Shown piece after piece: positions 48,812 through 60,891 of a stretch of DNA of 64,000 nucleotides (positions are counted from its first letter, which is position 1; every line of letters begins with the position of its first letter). This DNA is from Polytrichum commune (lineage: Eukaryota > Streptophyta > Polytrichopsida > Polytrichales > Polytrichaceae). The stretch is from contig OX485806.1 in the NCBI GenBank assembly GCA_950295325.1, positions 31,680,001-31,744,000 on the forward strand, read 5' to 3'. Under the pieces are notes generated by a model. It did not search any database. It saw only the letters and a program-made list of their open reading frames with translations, and had not been told where the DNA came from. Position numbers and translations under genes: made by a program.

Positions 48812-49473
48812 CGTATACTAACTTATTATACTACGAACGTTCGTCTCGTTCATCCATAACAACATTTTTAAGCGGTTTGTGTTCGTTCATGTGAGCCTTG
48901 AGAATATAACCATGGGATGCCCCAAGCTAGTGTAGATTCGGACTTAATCCGAGTCTCCTTGCACTATGTTGGGGCATCTCATGGTTATATTCTCATGACC
49001 CACGTGAACGAATGAACAGTGCTTAATAATATGTTATGCAACATAAAAAGCTATGAAATAATATAATATGCTTTCCCTTCGTACCACTGATGTTGTTTAG
49101 GCGAGGTTTGAGCTTAGTCGACCAATGTTGGGGAGAGAGAGAGAGAGGAGATTATCGTATACTAATTTACTATACTACGAGCATTCGTCTCATTCATCCA
49201 CAACAACATTTTTAAGCGGTTTGCATTCGTTCATGTGAGCCTTGAGAATATAACCATGTGATGCCCCAAGCTAGTGTAGATTCAGACTTAATCCGAGTCT
49301 CCTTGCACTATGTTGGGGCATCCCATGGTTATATTCTCATGACTCACGTGAACGAATGTACACTGCTTAATAATATGTTATGCAACATAAAAAGCTTTGA
49401 AATAATATAATATGTTTTCCCTTCGTACAACTAATGTTGTTTCAACGAGGTTTGAGCTGAGTCGACCAGTGTT

Positions 49474-49515
<42 letters not shown>

Positions 49516-49780
49516 TTATCGTATACTAACTTACTATACTACGAGCGTTCGTCTCATTCATCCATAACAACATTATTAAGCAGTGTGCGTTCGTTCATGT
49601 GAGCCTTGAGAATATAACCATGGGATGCCCCAAGCAAGTGCAAATTCAAATTAAATCTGAGTCTCCTTGCACTATGATGGGGCATCCCATGGTTATATTC
49701 TTAGGACCCATGTGAACGAATGCACACTACTTAATAATGTTATGCAACATAAAAAGCTTTGAAATAATATAATATGCAGC
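48101..49780 (+). repeat. Five-unit tandem array of hairpin-forming repeats
   Basis: GAGGTTTGAGCT.AGTCGACCA recurs at about 48102, 48392, 48752, 49103 and 49447, spacing 290-360 bp. Each unit has a GA microsatellite, then ATTATCGTATACTAACTTAC, then a long inverted repeat. In units 2-5 one arm runs through CGTTCATGTGAGCCTTGAGA to ATGGGATGCCCCAAG, the other from TTGGGGCATCCCATGG back to CACGTGAACGAATG, about 65-80 bp per arm, with a further small stem around GGACTTAATCC in the loop. Unit 1 has lost one arm. Built from the family C MITE terminus. Confidence 0.85.
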
Positions 49781-49889
49781 TCGAAGGTTACTTGATGTAG
49801 TTGATTTGACACCATAATTGGCTTTGAAGACCCCCGAATTAGGCTAATTGAGGTCATTCCGATGAACCAAACATAGATTATTAGTCATG

Positions 49890-50215
49890 AATCCTTTTTG
49901 TAAGCCATGGACATGCAATTAGTGTAGGGTGATTAGCAAATTCAATTCGTGTTCATGGTCTTTGATTTCACCATTTTCGAAACTTTTATGAGAGTCTTAT
50001 TCATTATCTTTTTCTTTTCTTTTTTTATCATCGAATGATCAAACAAGTCTCTTCTACCTGATTTTGTCGACTGTTGAACCTAGAATGGTTTAAAAGCGTT
50101 GAGCACATAGTCCAATCTCTTTTCAAGCACGTGTATTTTGGAGTTTGTTCTTAGATCCACACACCACCTAAACATAGGTAGGATTTAAGGAAAGTGGCCA
50201 AATTTGGGTCCGCCT
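49890..50215 (+). repeat. Family B repeat
   Basis: Contains GATTAGCAAATTCAATTCG, TGTTGAACCTAGAATGGTTT, GTCCAATCTCTTTTCAAG and an AAACATAGGT end. Degenerate copy. Confidence 0.55.
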
Positions 50216-50345
50216 AAGTCAACTCAATATACAATTTTTAATTTGAAAGTCAAAGTTAAGAAAAACAAAAAACAAAAAACCTTATGTTTCAATAGTGGTT
50301 CGGTACTTTAAAGAAAGGGAACCTTTGGATTCGTGGGTTGGAAGT

Positions 50346-50387
50346 TGGCCTAATGGTCTTATCCGGCGAGGTTGGGGGTTCAAATCC
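50346..50387 (+). ncRNA. tRNA-like Pol III A and B boxes
   Basis: TGGCCTAATGG (50346-50356) fits an A box and GGTTCAAATCC (50377-50387), within a GGGG/CCCC T-arm-like stem, fits a B box. The spacing of 31 bp from start to start is shorter than in an intact tRNA, and no acceptor stem pairs. Either the head of a degenerate tRNA-derived SINE or chance. Confidence 0.35.
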
Positions 50388-50504
50388 CCATGCATACGGC
50401 CATACAGAATCATTATCTATGGGTGTACCATCTGTTCATTTGGAGTCCAATGGAAGCAATCTGAAGACTATAAATTAAATTCTTAACGGTATGTGGCAGA
50501 GGGA

Positions 50505-50670
50505 GGGAATTATCACATACGAGTGTACCTCTCATTCATCCAACACAAAATCCATCAAATAAGTATGTAGTCCAGAGGTTACAATATTTTTTCAGTAAAT
50601 TTGACATTGAATTTAGCTTCAAAGATCCCAAATTAGCCTGGTCCAAGGTCATTGGAGATGATAATTCCCT
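50505..50670. mobile_element. MITE family C, short copy
   Basis: GGGAATTATCACATACGAGT then CTCTCATTCATCCAACACAA on the left and ATGATAATTCCC on the right. The outer GGGAATTATC is an exact inverted repeat apart from one gap. Confidence 0.5.
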
Positions 50671-53600
50671 CACTCCATATGTGGTCTTATTGTGGGCACT
50701 TTCCAACTCCGCGTGCAACTATGACCGCTAGATCATATCAAAATGGCGTCCTTTCAAGCTTCAAAATCAGAGTTGCGAATCAATATGCAAAAGTTGGTAA
50801 TAGTCAAACTAAGTTTATTTTTATTTTTTTATAACAATCATATAGACTGGCAACCCAATTCTATCAAACATAGTGTGTGTCTTTATTTCGAGCACATAAT
50901 AGAAGTGCACAAGTTGTGGATCCTTTAAACATTTTAGCATGTGCATGAGATCAATCACACAGTAAAAACTATATGAGCACATTTTAAGCACATTAGTAGA
51001 TTCAAATGAGGACATAAGATTTGAGCCTATCTTTTTGGAATACAAATGGTGTTACATATTTAGCACACCAAATCACAAGAAACAAGTAGAATACAATCGT
51101 ATGTGACAATGGTGACCAAATATGTCACGTGTAGAAAGAAAATCAACACTTACCTATTCTTATGTATAACATATCTTTATATTTAATTTCACTCAAAACA
51201 CATGTATAGATTGATTTAAAGAATACCTTAACTATAATGACAAAGTTATGTTAGGTTCTTAGTCGACAATATTGCTTAAAATACACATAGGCATCTTTTA
51301 AATATATGCCCATAAGATAAGGGCTCATGGGTCATATGAAGGTTAATAGAAATGCTTTCAAACACCATGAATAAGTGTAGTGGCATTCAATTGGGATTAA
51401 TGAACCACAAACATGTAGGACTAAGTTTAAAATTGAACGGACGAGAGGTATGTTCATGGGAGACGATTCCCTCTGGGCAATGAGCCCTCGACATGTTTGA
51501 TCTGAAGTCGACATGGGTGGCAAACTTAAACTACGAAAGAAAAACACACACGCGGTTCAACATCATATGTTTCTCAACATCAAATGATATAGGAAAGGTG
51601 ATTCTTAAAATGGATAATATGTGTATCTCAATGTAGGTAGGGTTCTTGAATTAAAATGAAACTAACGTGCGCATGTGATTTAGCAAACTATGCATATATG
51701 CCACGATGCCTTTCGGTCATGGTGGATTGTTCTTTACAAGTGTGCCATTCTTTCATCCGATGGAAGCATTGGGAACCATTTGTACCCATGCACAATTAAT
51801 CGTGGTTGCCTTTTACTGCAATGCCATAGTAATTCACAAGAGCATATGTCCATGGTACTCTTTTGGAAAGGAGCCCGACCATTATGTTGAGTAAATGAAG
51901 CTAGTTTTTACGACATATGTTGTTTCAATGTTTTGATGTTTGAAGTTGAGTGTTTTAGGATTGAGCACAAAGAAACAAACTTGGTTGTTGTCTCTTAAAA
52001 GGGTCAATGGGGAAGCTTGCTAATGGGAGCCATTGTGTGAAAATTGGCTTTTTGTATTTCGCATGTGGATGTATATATAGTATTATTAAACAACGACAAG
52101 ATGATTTCTTTTCAAACAAAGAGGGTTCGATTAAAAGAACTTTGGTAATTTATAGTTGTTTGTTGAAAAGTTCATAGTACACAACCTGAGTGCTCCCCAT
52201 AAATCAAGGATAACTATGTTGATGTGATACATGGTTCCATGGAATATGACCAATGAGCTATGTCATGTTATGTGGTACGGGAGATTCGAACTGCATTATT
52301 TCCATGTAAACCACATGTGCTTGAAGAAGACGACAATCCCCTTGATTCTATCTTTTAATAAGAAAGAGCAAGGTGATAGTGAGTTTTGGTGTTTCCCACG
52401 ATGTTTACAAACGTCACGCTTTGTTGAGAGTCAAAGCCACATGCGTGCAAAACCTCATATTAAAAGTCTCTATATACAAAATTTTCATGACCAAATAGTA
52501 GACTTTACACACAAATCATAGACTATATGCTAGTATTGTGTATATATATGGCAATTTTGAACTTCTAAAGTAAATTGCCTTGATTATGAGGCATCCGACA
52601 GGCATTCATACAAACAATATTACCAAAATATTTGAAAGATACTACATCCCCATCATGCCCACCCATGCATGCATGCAATTAATCCTCTTTATTGCCATAA
52701 AAAATCTCACCCTACTCATGCTCAATAAAAGAGACTTGAGAACCACCATCTCCCCATCTTACCCATCTAAAAATAAGAAGACCATACGCACAAGTACCAT
52801 AACCCCAAAGTTGAATACTAGAGCAAGATGCTCAATTAACTCAGTTAATGGGATATAGGCCCAACCATGGTTGGCCTCATGATTCAAACTCAACGCACTT
52901 TGCTTTCTAGAACCCCGTGGCCCGGGAAGGGAGCTATGGATTTATGTAGATTTATGTTTCATAATCATGTCTTCCTTTATTTTATTTTATCTTATCTTAC
53001 ATGTCAAGCCTTCACATATGCTTCTCTTTTACTTTTATATTACACTTTTTGTATGGTGGTTTTTTTATCCACAAATCCCATGCAAAAATGCACTCCTTTC
53101 ATCAAGTACTTTTCAGTTTTTTTAATTACTCTTCACATGGAGTTCATACATAGAAACTTTATTAGATTGCTTAAGAGTTATGCTCCAATAAATTCATAGT
53201 TTGCTCTTCCATATTCTTCACATATGTTTATAATTTCAAGTTGAATATCATATCTATAACAACCTTTCACATTTAATTAAGACTAGCAATTAATATGATG
53301 ATTCATTTTTAACCTTCCGTATCTTCCATACGTGTTGACCTTTCAAGCATGCCCTCTTACATGCCCTCTTAATCTTGCAAGAAGAATTAAGTTCTGCATG
53401 GGAATTGTATTGTATTGTGCATGAATGGCATGAGATTCTTTGAAAACATTCTAGATGAATCTAGAGAATTAAGACACCTTTATATCATAACACTCTACCT
53501 TGGGGTACCCATACAACACACAATATACCGATATAGAATTTTAGACCACAAGAGGGCCCCCATGGCCACTTAATACATGGCTACCATTAAAACAGACAAT

Positions 53601-53680
53601 AGATATGAGGCAATAACATTTCTTCATAGCCACGCTCTATAGACTCATTTCAAGTTCACATATGAGCTTGCGGCTATGAT
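50671..53680. other. Intergenic
   Basis: No gene supported. About 52135-52290 is family G (see 14800-14970). Overlapping small frames at 51690-51894 show no domain. The remainder is AT-rich. Confidence 0.35.
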
Positions 53681-53681
53681 C

Positions 53682-53684
<3 letters not shown>

Positions 53685-53738
<54 letters not shown>
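53685..53738. repeat. CT microsatellite
   Basis: About 25 CT units. Similar tracts occur at 57709-57738 and, as TA repeats, 59677-59693, at comparable places in the degenerate tandem units of this region. Confidence 0.8.
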
Positions 53739-53740
<2 letters not shown>

Positions 53741-53769
53741 GTTTAAAGCCATATGTTCATTTTAAGCTT

Positions 53770-54888
53770 GTATTCCTTTACTTTATACCTATCATGTACA
53801 CATGGATGAAAAATATAGTTACTGTATGGACTATGTTTTCATAAGTATAGATGAATGGTACAAGGTAACTAGTGTTAGGATGTAGAACACATCCCTAACC
53901 CGTGGTAAAATTAGGGTTGTACAGAACTTACCTTAGGTAAGATCTCCAATATAAACCCGTAAACCCTAAAAGAGGCTCTTTTTACCATTCGCACAAGGGC
54001 TTGGTGAGGTAACTTAGAGCACACTTACTGGGATACTAGATATGTGTGCTAAGTGAAGTAGAGGATACTAAGGCTATTCACCAAGGAGAGCATTCTACTT
54101 GTGTTGATACAATCATGGCTAAAGAACAAGTTTGAACACCCATTTGACATTTTGTAATGAGTGTTACTATTAGAAATACTACTATGCATGTAATGTAAGT
54201 TTAATGTGTGTGACATGGATAACAACTGGGTCCTGCTGTTATTTACCTCGTGTACGTAACTAATCCTCAATTATTTGTTGGTTGGTTGCATGGGCACATG
54301 TGAGGCAGGCCCTTCACACTCTCAATACTACGAAGTATTATGACTATGACATTTTATGCATTTCTTTTGGTTGATACTACTAGGCATATCTCCTGGTATG
54401 TTTTCCATATATATAATAGTTAGGGTACATCCTTGTTGGAGAAATGCATGAAGATAGGTAATTAGATCTACCAAGGTATGATGGGGTCAGCCACAATTTG
54501 TTTTTGGTACTTGGGAACAATGTATGAGTACTGAAACCCTAAGTATGATACAAATACTTATGAAAGTACAGTATATCATATTATTACATGTTTGTATTGT
54601 TTACATACAATTAGACATGAGCATTTGCAATGAGCATTGAGCATACTTAGCCTTAAAACGATATGATGAGAAGGTTAGATTTGAGGTAATGAGGGTTATG
54701 AAAGGTTCCCACCCACCCACCCATGCATTGCAATGAAGAAGACATTGAAGGATTAGGCCTCTGAAAAGAGGAAGTTCAAGCTTTGCAAAAAGCATTGAAA
54801 AGTCAGCTCTCTTTGGATTATTCTTTAGTGGTGTGGAAACCACTACCTAGTCCTTCATATTCTTCTGAAATTTCTTTACATATTCTGT
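53770..54888 (+). repeat. Degenerate tandem unit I
   Basis: Shares ordered blocks with units II and III: TAGGGTTGTACAGAACTTA..., CGACATGGATAACAACTGGG (54206, 58217), TGACTATGACATTTTATGCA (54340, 57250, 58350), and TTCCCACCCACCCACCC..TG.ATTGCAATGA (54705, 57608, 59575). No coding capacity recognised. Confidence 0.65.
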
Positions 54889-54890
54889 GG

Positions 54891-56485
54891 ATGACTAACG
54901 TCGCAGAACCATAACAAGGGACCGGCATGGAACAACGAACTAGTAGCAATGGGGTACGGCCCACCGCTACCAACACCCATCCCTGCGGTGCAAACCACTA
55001 TGTCTGCCATAGATTTACCCGAACTGCACAGATTCGTACAAGACAGTGACACTGCGGCACTTACAAACGGCGAAGAAGAAGGTGGGCATACACCGCTTCT
55101 CCTGGATTCACTTGACATGGCATTATGGACATCACTGTTTAATACTGCAACCACGGATCCAACCAGAACCTTGGCCAACATCAAGTCTGCACATACCAGA
55201 CTCGGTGATTTGCTGATACAAGATGAAATCGAGGCTACAAAATCAATCGGGTTATGCCCGATGATTGAGGAAACCCTCAAGTTGGCCAATAACGATGCAC
55301 TGGAAGCGAACTCTTTGCACACGGCTGTAGTAGCAACCAATGATGGCACCGGAGCTAATAGCACCGTTCACCCGTTGTTGGCGAAGTTGAAGATCTCCAC
55401 CATGGAGATGGCAGCTCTGGAAGATTTCACCGAGGACATAAACTCTTCACAAGTGGAGAAAGACAAACAAACCATGGTCAATATCAGGGGACCCTTGGTA
55501 CCAGTCAAACCGCCACACTGTGTAGAGCTCTTTGTCGTCGACCACCATCATCGAATGTGGGCGATCGGGAACACGAACCTGATGGCACCGATTTCGATTG
55601 CCATGTGGAAAACCTCGGATGGTCTCTCGAATTCGGAGATAGAACAATGCAGACAGCAAACACTTAATAACATTGGCGTGTTGCGTGCTCCAGTGGACCT
55701 ACTGCCGGCCTTCTCACTTAACATGTTCGAGCATTCTAAGTGCACGACTACAGAAGTGAAGTTGCATACTAAACAGGATCTACCCACGGGCTATAACAGA
55801 AAAGAGTCTCACCTAGCGGAGCTCTGGAATGTTCAAAGGCCTTAATGAGATGTCTGTGCAATCCAAGGGCTATCAGTGGGTGCAAAGGATCCATAGTTTG
55901 GTTTGACCATGCCATTTGGACAATGGTTAACAAACTGGACATGTTCTTCCCGAATCAACCAACCAATAACACTAGATTTGCCGCTTTCATGATGTAGCTC
56001 AGCAGCGCAACAAAAATCGCAGTAAAGGCTGCAATAGTGTTCCACATTGGGAGAGAACACATGGTGACAGCGGCGACACAACTCGCTGAAAACTCTAACA
56101 AAAAACTACTACCTGACCTAAATGATGCTCCACTGGCTATCAAAATCGAACGACTCTTGAAAGGGCCAAAAATTTCTCTGCTGCACCCATGATCACCGAG
56201 CCCTGCACCGTCGCCGTTCAAGAAACAACGACTCAACCCCAATACTTCGTCCTCACAGCAGGGTGCACGGGGGGGGGGGGGGGCGGTCGATCTCCAAGCG
56301 GTCGCGGATTTACTCCCTGAGGTGGGAGATTTAGGGGTCGCGGCATTGGCCGCAGCTTCCATCCGCGTGACAGCTCGCATAGTACGCCACCCAACCAAGC
56401 CAGGGTAGCAGACACCGAAAATACACAGGGAGCAGGTGGCCAATCCCCGCTTCGTGGACGTGTTCTATTGTGGGATGGTCTCTAG
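54891..56485 (+). pseudogene. Decayed gag-like ORF of a retroelement, RGG-rich C-terminus
   Basis: A 298-codon frame opens at ATG 54949 and is open upstream to about 54891, where the tandem repeat sequence ends, so the 5' end looks truncated. It stops at 55845. A coding-like frame resumes at once in the next register (ATG at 55844, TAATG overlap), with a TAG after about 50 codons and then a further ~60 codons. A later stretch (about 56283-56482) reads GGRSPSGRGFTP, a stop, then GGRFRGRGIGRS: an RGG-box, typical of nucleic-acid-binding and some Gag-like proteins. I recognise no named domain. The frameshift and stops mean it is not functional. It could instead be a decayed host or viral gene; the downstream RT-type fragment favours a retroelement. 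Confidence 0.4.
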
Positions 56486-56569
56486 ATGGACTGTGAGTTT
56501 ACTTAAGCAAGTTTTACACTGCTTTTAAGATGCATCCTAACAGCTAGTTTGCTATAATTTTGAACTTAC

Positions 56570-57240
56570 AGAGACAGGTCGCACATTACGACATAATGCA
56601 CTTGGACGCCGTTATGTGTCACGTGACAAGAATACAGATCGAACTGGGATAGTACACGTAAACTATTGTAGTAGGGCACTAGAATGGGTGAATATGAAAC
56701 AATTATTCTCCGAAGTGTTCACTCAATTTTCAATACCACATATTATACCTTTTTTGCTTAACATTATGTTCGCGTGGAATTTTTTGCCTAATGTCTCCAT
56801 ATTTTGCTACAGACCTGCTTTAGTGTTCAAATATTTCAATGTGGGTGCACACATGACTGGCTCATACGAATGTATTTGTAACAGTTCTAAGAGACCGATA
56901 CAATTTTTAGACCCGGATACCATAGATGATACCAATGGTGATCCAAGGATGCATGTATGCACCATGGATACAACCATAATACATCACTATGGATTAAGGG
57001 AAGCAGTGACCTTGGGATTGAATCATATACCTTTATGAAATACTAATATACGTGAGACTGTCCAAGTGGTAATGGATACTTTTGGATAGGTTTGCCAACT
57101 TTTGAAAGTGGACGAACTTATTGACGTGGACATGGCATCTAAAATGGTTCGGGCAAAGTCAAGAGACAAATTGTTATCAGCCATGAAAGATAATCTTTTT
57201 GGCTTAAGGTATTCAAAACCATATCTCTTCTCTGATGCAA
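56570..57240 (+). pseudogene. Decayed retroelement pol-like fragment
   Basis: One reading frame from 56570 to 57240, about 220 codons, broken only by TGA near 57036 and TAG near 57085. Features: a C-x-C pair (YECICNSS), then HVCTMDTTII, LREAV, GLNHIPL, and DVDMASKMVRAKSRDKLLSA. This order resembles the region upstream of the reverse transcriptase in retroelement ORFs of Penelope- or DIRS-like kind as I recall them; no catalytic YxDD is present because the sequence stops at the tandem-repeat junction. A short intron may separate it from the RGG part: donor GTGAGT after 56492 and acceptor TTACAG before 56570 leave the two in the same frame. Class is uncertain. Confidence 0.4.
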
Positions 57241-57705
57241 TGATGTATTATGATTATGACATTTTATGCACTTCTATTGGTTGAGGATACTAGGAACGTC
57301 TCCTTTGTAAGTACCCCATACATGTGGTGGATTAGTTAGATGTACTTTGCAGAGAAGCAAGAAGGTTGGTGTTTAGCTTCCAAAGCATGGGACAGTCAAT
57401 ATTGAACACTTGATGGTGGATACCATATGGTAGCAAATACTCTAAATAAGGTGTATATTATTGCAAAGCAAGATAAATTATGACACAAAATAATTATGTG
57501 GTACAACACATCCAATTAGGCATATTTGTAAGTAACTTGCTTATGCAAAACGTGATTATGCTATCAAATAGGAAGATGCAAAAGACATAGAAAGAGTCTA
57601 GTGGATGTTCCCACCCACCCACCCTTGTATTGCAATGATGAAGGTATTGAAGGATTTGGCCTCTGAAAAGAGGGTTTTCAAACTTTGTAAAAGTTTTAAA
57701 AGGTC

Positions 57706-57738
<33 letters not shown>

Positions 57739-58344
57739 GTTCTTGATTAATGCCATGTTCCATAAAAATTCAAGTTTAAACTCTTACATTAATAGACCTA
57801 GCAAAGGTCACCTATGTAAAACATATGATGTAAACTCTGATAATACTATATCTACACACATGGAAAGAAATCATACTTACCATGGAATGGATGTAATAGA
57901 GATATAGATGAATGAAGTAAAAATAGGGTTACGAGAACTTATCATACGTAAGTACTACAATATAAGCCCTTAACCCTAAAAAGGACCTTTTTTTTTTACC
58001 ATTCACGCAAGTGAGAGGTGCGGCAAGCTTTGTGTATACACATTAGGGTAATAGATACGTGCTTGAAGTAAGAGTAACTAGGGTTCATCACCAAGAGGAG
58101 TTTTCTACTTGGAGTAACCCAATCATGGCCAAAGAATAGGTTTGAACACTCATATGTTGTTTTACAATGAGTGTTGGAGGTTGAAATATTTTGGTGCATT
58201 TGAAATGAACTAAGTGTGTGCGACATGGATAACAACTGGGTCCTGTTGTTATTTACCTCGTGTACGTGACTAATCCTCAATTGTTTGTTCGTTGGTTGCA
58301 TGGGCACATGTGAGACATGCCCTTCGCACAGTCAATGCAGTGAT
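57241..58344 (+). repeat. Degenerate tandem unit II
   Basis: Begins with GATGTATTATGATTATGACA directly after the retroelement fragment. It contains the CCCACCCACCC block, a CT tract (57709-57738), TAGGGTTACGAGAACTTATC and the CATGGATAACAACTGGGTCC block. Spacing to unit III is about 1.1 kb. Confidence 0.65.
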
Positions 58345-59690
58345 GTATTGTGATTATGACATTTTATGCACAAATATTGGTTGAGGTTACTAGGTACATC
58401 TCCTTAGTAAGTACAACATACATGTGGTGTTATAGTTAGACGTACTTGATAAAGAGGCAAGAAAGTTGGCAATTAGATTCCAAAGCATGGGATAGTCAAA
58501 ATCATACATGTGGAGATGAATACCATGTGGTAGCAAAAAATCCAAATAAGGTATGTATTCTTGCAAGGCAAACCACGGGGAGGTCACTTAGTGCATTTTA
58601 AAAACGACGTGCGGCATAATATAGGGAGGATTAAAATCATTTGACATAAAAATTATAAAAGAATTCCAAATAATGAAGGGTCCATTAAAAGTACATAAGC
58701 CCATTACAAGTAAAATAGATAGGTATAAAATATGGGCCATTCCCTTTTAGTAAAAATAATATAGGGGCTGAAAATAAGGATCTTAGGATGTATGTTTAGT
58801 AGAATCAATTTCGTACGCATGCCTCACGAGGGATGGATGAAAAATTACTCATCATTCACCCAAAAATGGATGAAATTGGAAGCCTAACTCTATGCCCGAC
58901 TTCTCTTGGTGGTTTTTCTCCCCTTCTCTTTTGAAACTCTTCAACCCGATTGTAGGGCGCCCGTTTGTGCACAACATTTGAGCCTCGTCGTTGTATTTAG
59001 GGTTTAGGATTGCTTGTCGTCATCCTCTTCTCCAATCTTGTGTAGAGTTTTTTAGCCAGGCTGCGTGATCTGATGCGGAAACCTTGAAGAGCAGGTTTGA
59101 AACGATCCACTTTAAGTTTTTCGCTTTAAGTTTTTGTACTTGGTTTTTGCAATGGTACGTAATTTTTATATTTTTTTGTTGCCATGCTTTTCCCATCACT
59201 TTTGCATTGCATACATTCTTAAATTCAGTTTTTTTAATTAAAAGGAATATAGACTACAAAAAATTTCAATGACATGGGCTAAGTAATGGTAGGGTACAAA
59301 AAAATAGGCCGTTTTAGAATATTATGTAATTATAGGGAGCTTTTAATTCGTGACTTGGAGGTAAATAGCCCCTAAACAAAATACCCCTCCACCGCACGTG
59401 GTACACAAAAATCATACTGAGTGACCTCCCCGTGAGGCAAACTAGGTATGCAAGGTGTATATGTGTAGTACAACACATACTATGAGACATTAGGCAAATG
59501 ACTCTATTATGCAATGTGGTACTATACTATCAAATAGGAAAATGCAAGAAGCACATAGAGAGAGTCTTGTGGATGTTCCCACCCACCCACCCTTGTATTG
59601 CAAAGAGGAAGAAATTGAAGGATTTGACCTTTTGAAAGAGGAAGTTCAAACTTTGTAAAAGTTTTGCAAAGTCAGCTATATATATATATA
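58345..59690 (+). repeat. Degenerate tandem unit III, interrupted
   Basis: Same start block as unit II; carries a hAT-like insertion at 58574-59434. After it, GTGTATATGTGTAGTACAAC corresponds to 57500 in unit II. It ends with the CCCACCCACCC block and a TA tract. Confidence 0.65.
58574..59434. mobile_element. 861-bp hAT-like element with CACGGGG ends
   Basis: Termini CACGGGGAGGTCACTTAGT and, in reverse complement, CACGGGGAGGTCACTCAGT. Exact eight-base duplication AGGCAAAC (58566-58573 and 59435-59442). It shares the end structure and inner CGTGCGG block with the 410-bp element at 10806. The middle (about 58850-59090) has a different, more gene-like composition and may be captured DNA. No transposase. 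Confidence 0.85.
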
Positions 59691-59921
59691 TACATACATA
59701 TACATGTTATTTTTTCCTCTTGTTCTCTCCATAATATAAATCAATTTGAAATCAAATCAACATACTTTGGATGTATGTTCATGAATCACATTGACCAATG
59801 TGAAATACTACACCTCACATATGTATATTGTGTAAGCCAAATTCTCATTAAATACCTTTTTTATACACCACATGCTACATCATAAAGTGCCGCAACCCCC
59901 GCCCCCGAGTCAACAGTCTAA

Positions 59922-60452
59922 TGGGGCATTCCCACCTGACTTTAGTTAAGACCCAAAGTATTTCCTAAAAACCGGGTAAAGCTCCCTCGCTTATAGCGGA
60001 GGCATCCGACTATCCCAATGCACCTACAAGAACTTGCTCCGGAGATTTTCAAGTAGGTTTTAGTTAAGTAGCTTTCACACATGTTCATGGTTTTATCTAC
60101 CAAGCAATGAATGTTGGGTAGTTTTTGTCCCATCCCCAAATGCCTTACTACTCAGCTATCTTACCATCGGTTTTTGTTAATGAAGCTCCTCGTGCCCTCA
60201 TAGCTAAGACTAAAAAGCAACCAATCACAAGGGTGGGAGGCGACACTTTTAAAGTTCCTATATTCTTGCCTCATGTTTAGGTACCGATGGGAGGGTCGGT
60301 GGTTGAGGCTTAAAACCTCCACTTTTAAGCCATGCCACATCATTTGTCACCTAGGCTTGGCACTAAAAAGAGCCGTATGTGTGAACCCTATATAACTAAA
60401 ACTCCTTTTAGACTAAAACTACTTCTAACTAATGTCAGGTGGGAATGCCCCA
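59922..60452 (+). mobile_element. PIF/Harbinger-type MITE, 531 bp
   Basis: Inverted ends TGGGGCATTCCCACCTGAC...GTCAGGTGGGAATGCCCCA, flanked by TAA (59919-59921 and 60453-60455). Same family as 6492-7322 and holds the empty site for that copy's nested element. No coding capacity. Confidence 0.85.
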
Positions 60453-60563
60453 TAAGTCTTTCAACCTAATTTTATTCAAGTGTATGTTGTCCAAAGAAAG
60501 AAGCCTAGGTCATATCGACAACCCTAAAGTATCCATTTTGAACATATATAATAGGATGTTCCA

Positions 60564-60780
60564 TGGTGGCTTAAACCCAAGGCTCTATCCTAGATCCCAT
60601 GGGAACAAGCCGCCTAGGGCCATAATAGTATTCGGATGGGTGACCTTCCTAGCACTTGATATCCGGTGTGCCCTACCACTTATGATCCACCCAATCATAG
60701 ACGGGTATCTAGATGAACCTTATATTTTCATATCTAGGTGAACCGTGTGGAAACCGTGGGCTTGCCTTTAGGGGAGATAT
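60564..60780 (+). mobile_element. 5S-rRNA-derived SINE-like element, copy 2
   Basis: 60564-60673 follows 5S rRNA: GATCCCATGGGAAC, ATAGTATTCGGATGGGTGACC, TTCCTAGCAC, GGTGTGCCC. About ten bases around the A box (GTTAAGC) are missing. The following body (CCACCCAATCATAGACGGG, GGTATCTAGATGAACC) matches copy 1 at 30950-31092. Confidence 0.7.
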
Positions 60781-60782
60781 GT

Positions 60783-60891
60783 GCATGTCGATTTGGGCGA
60801 ACCAACCCATACACTCGTTCCTTGTTGGATGCCTAAACCCTTGCCTCCAAGGAACCAATGTACATGTCGGTTTGCCCTAGTCGTGCATGTC
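60783..60891. mobile_element. Small foldback element, copy 2
   Basis: Same unit as 76-158, with arms of about 40 bp from TGCATGTCGATTTGGGCG to CCCTAGTCGTGCATG. It directly follows the 5S-derived element. Confidence 0.6.

Noticed and set aside
48101-49780. CRISPR-like regular repeats
   Set aside because: Units are 290-360 bp with no short spacers, in plant nuclear DNA; it is a tandem array.
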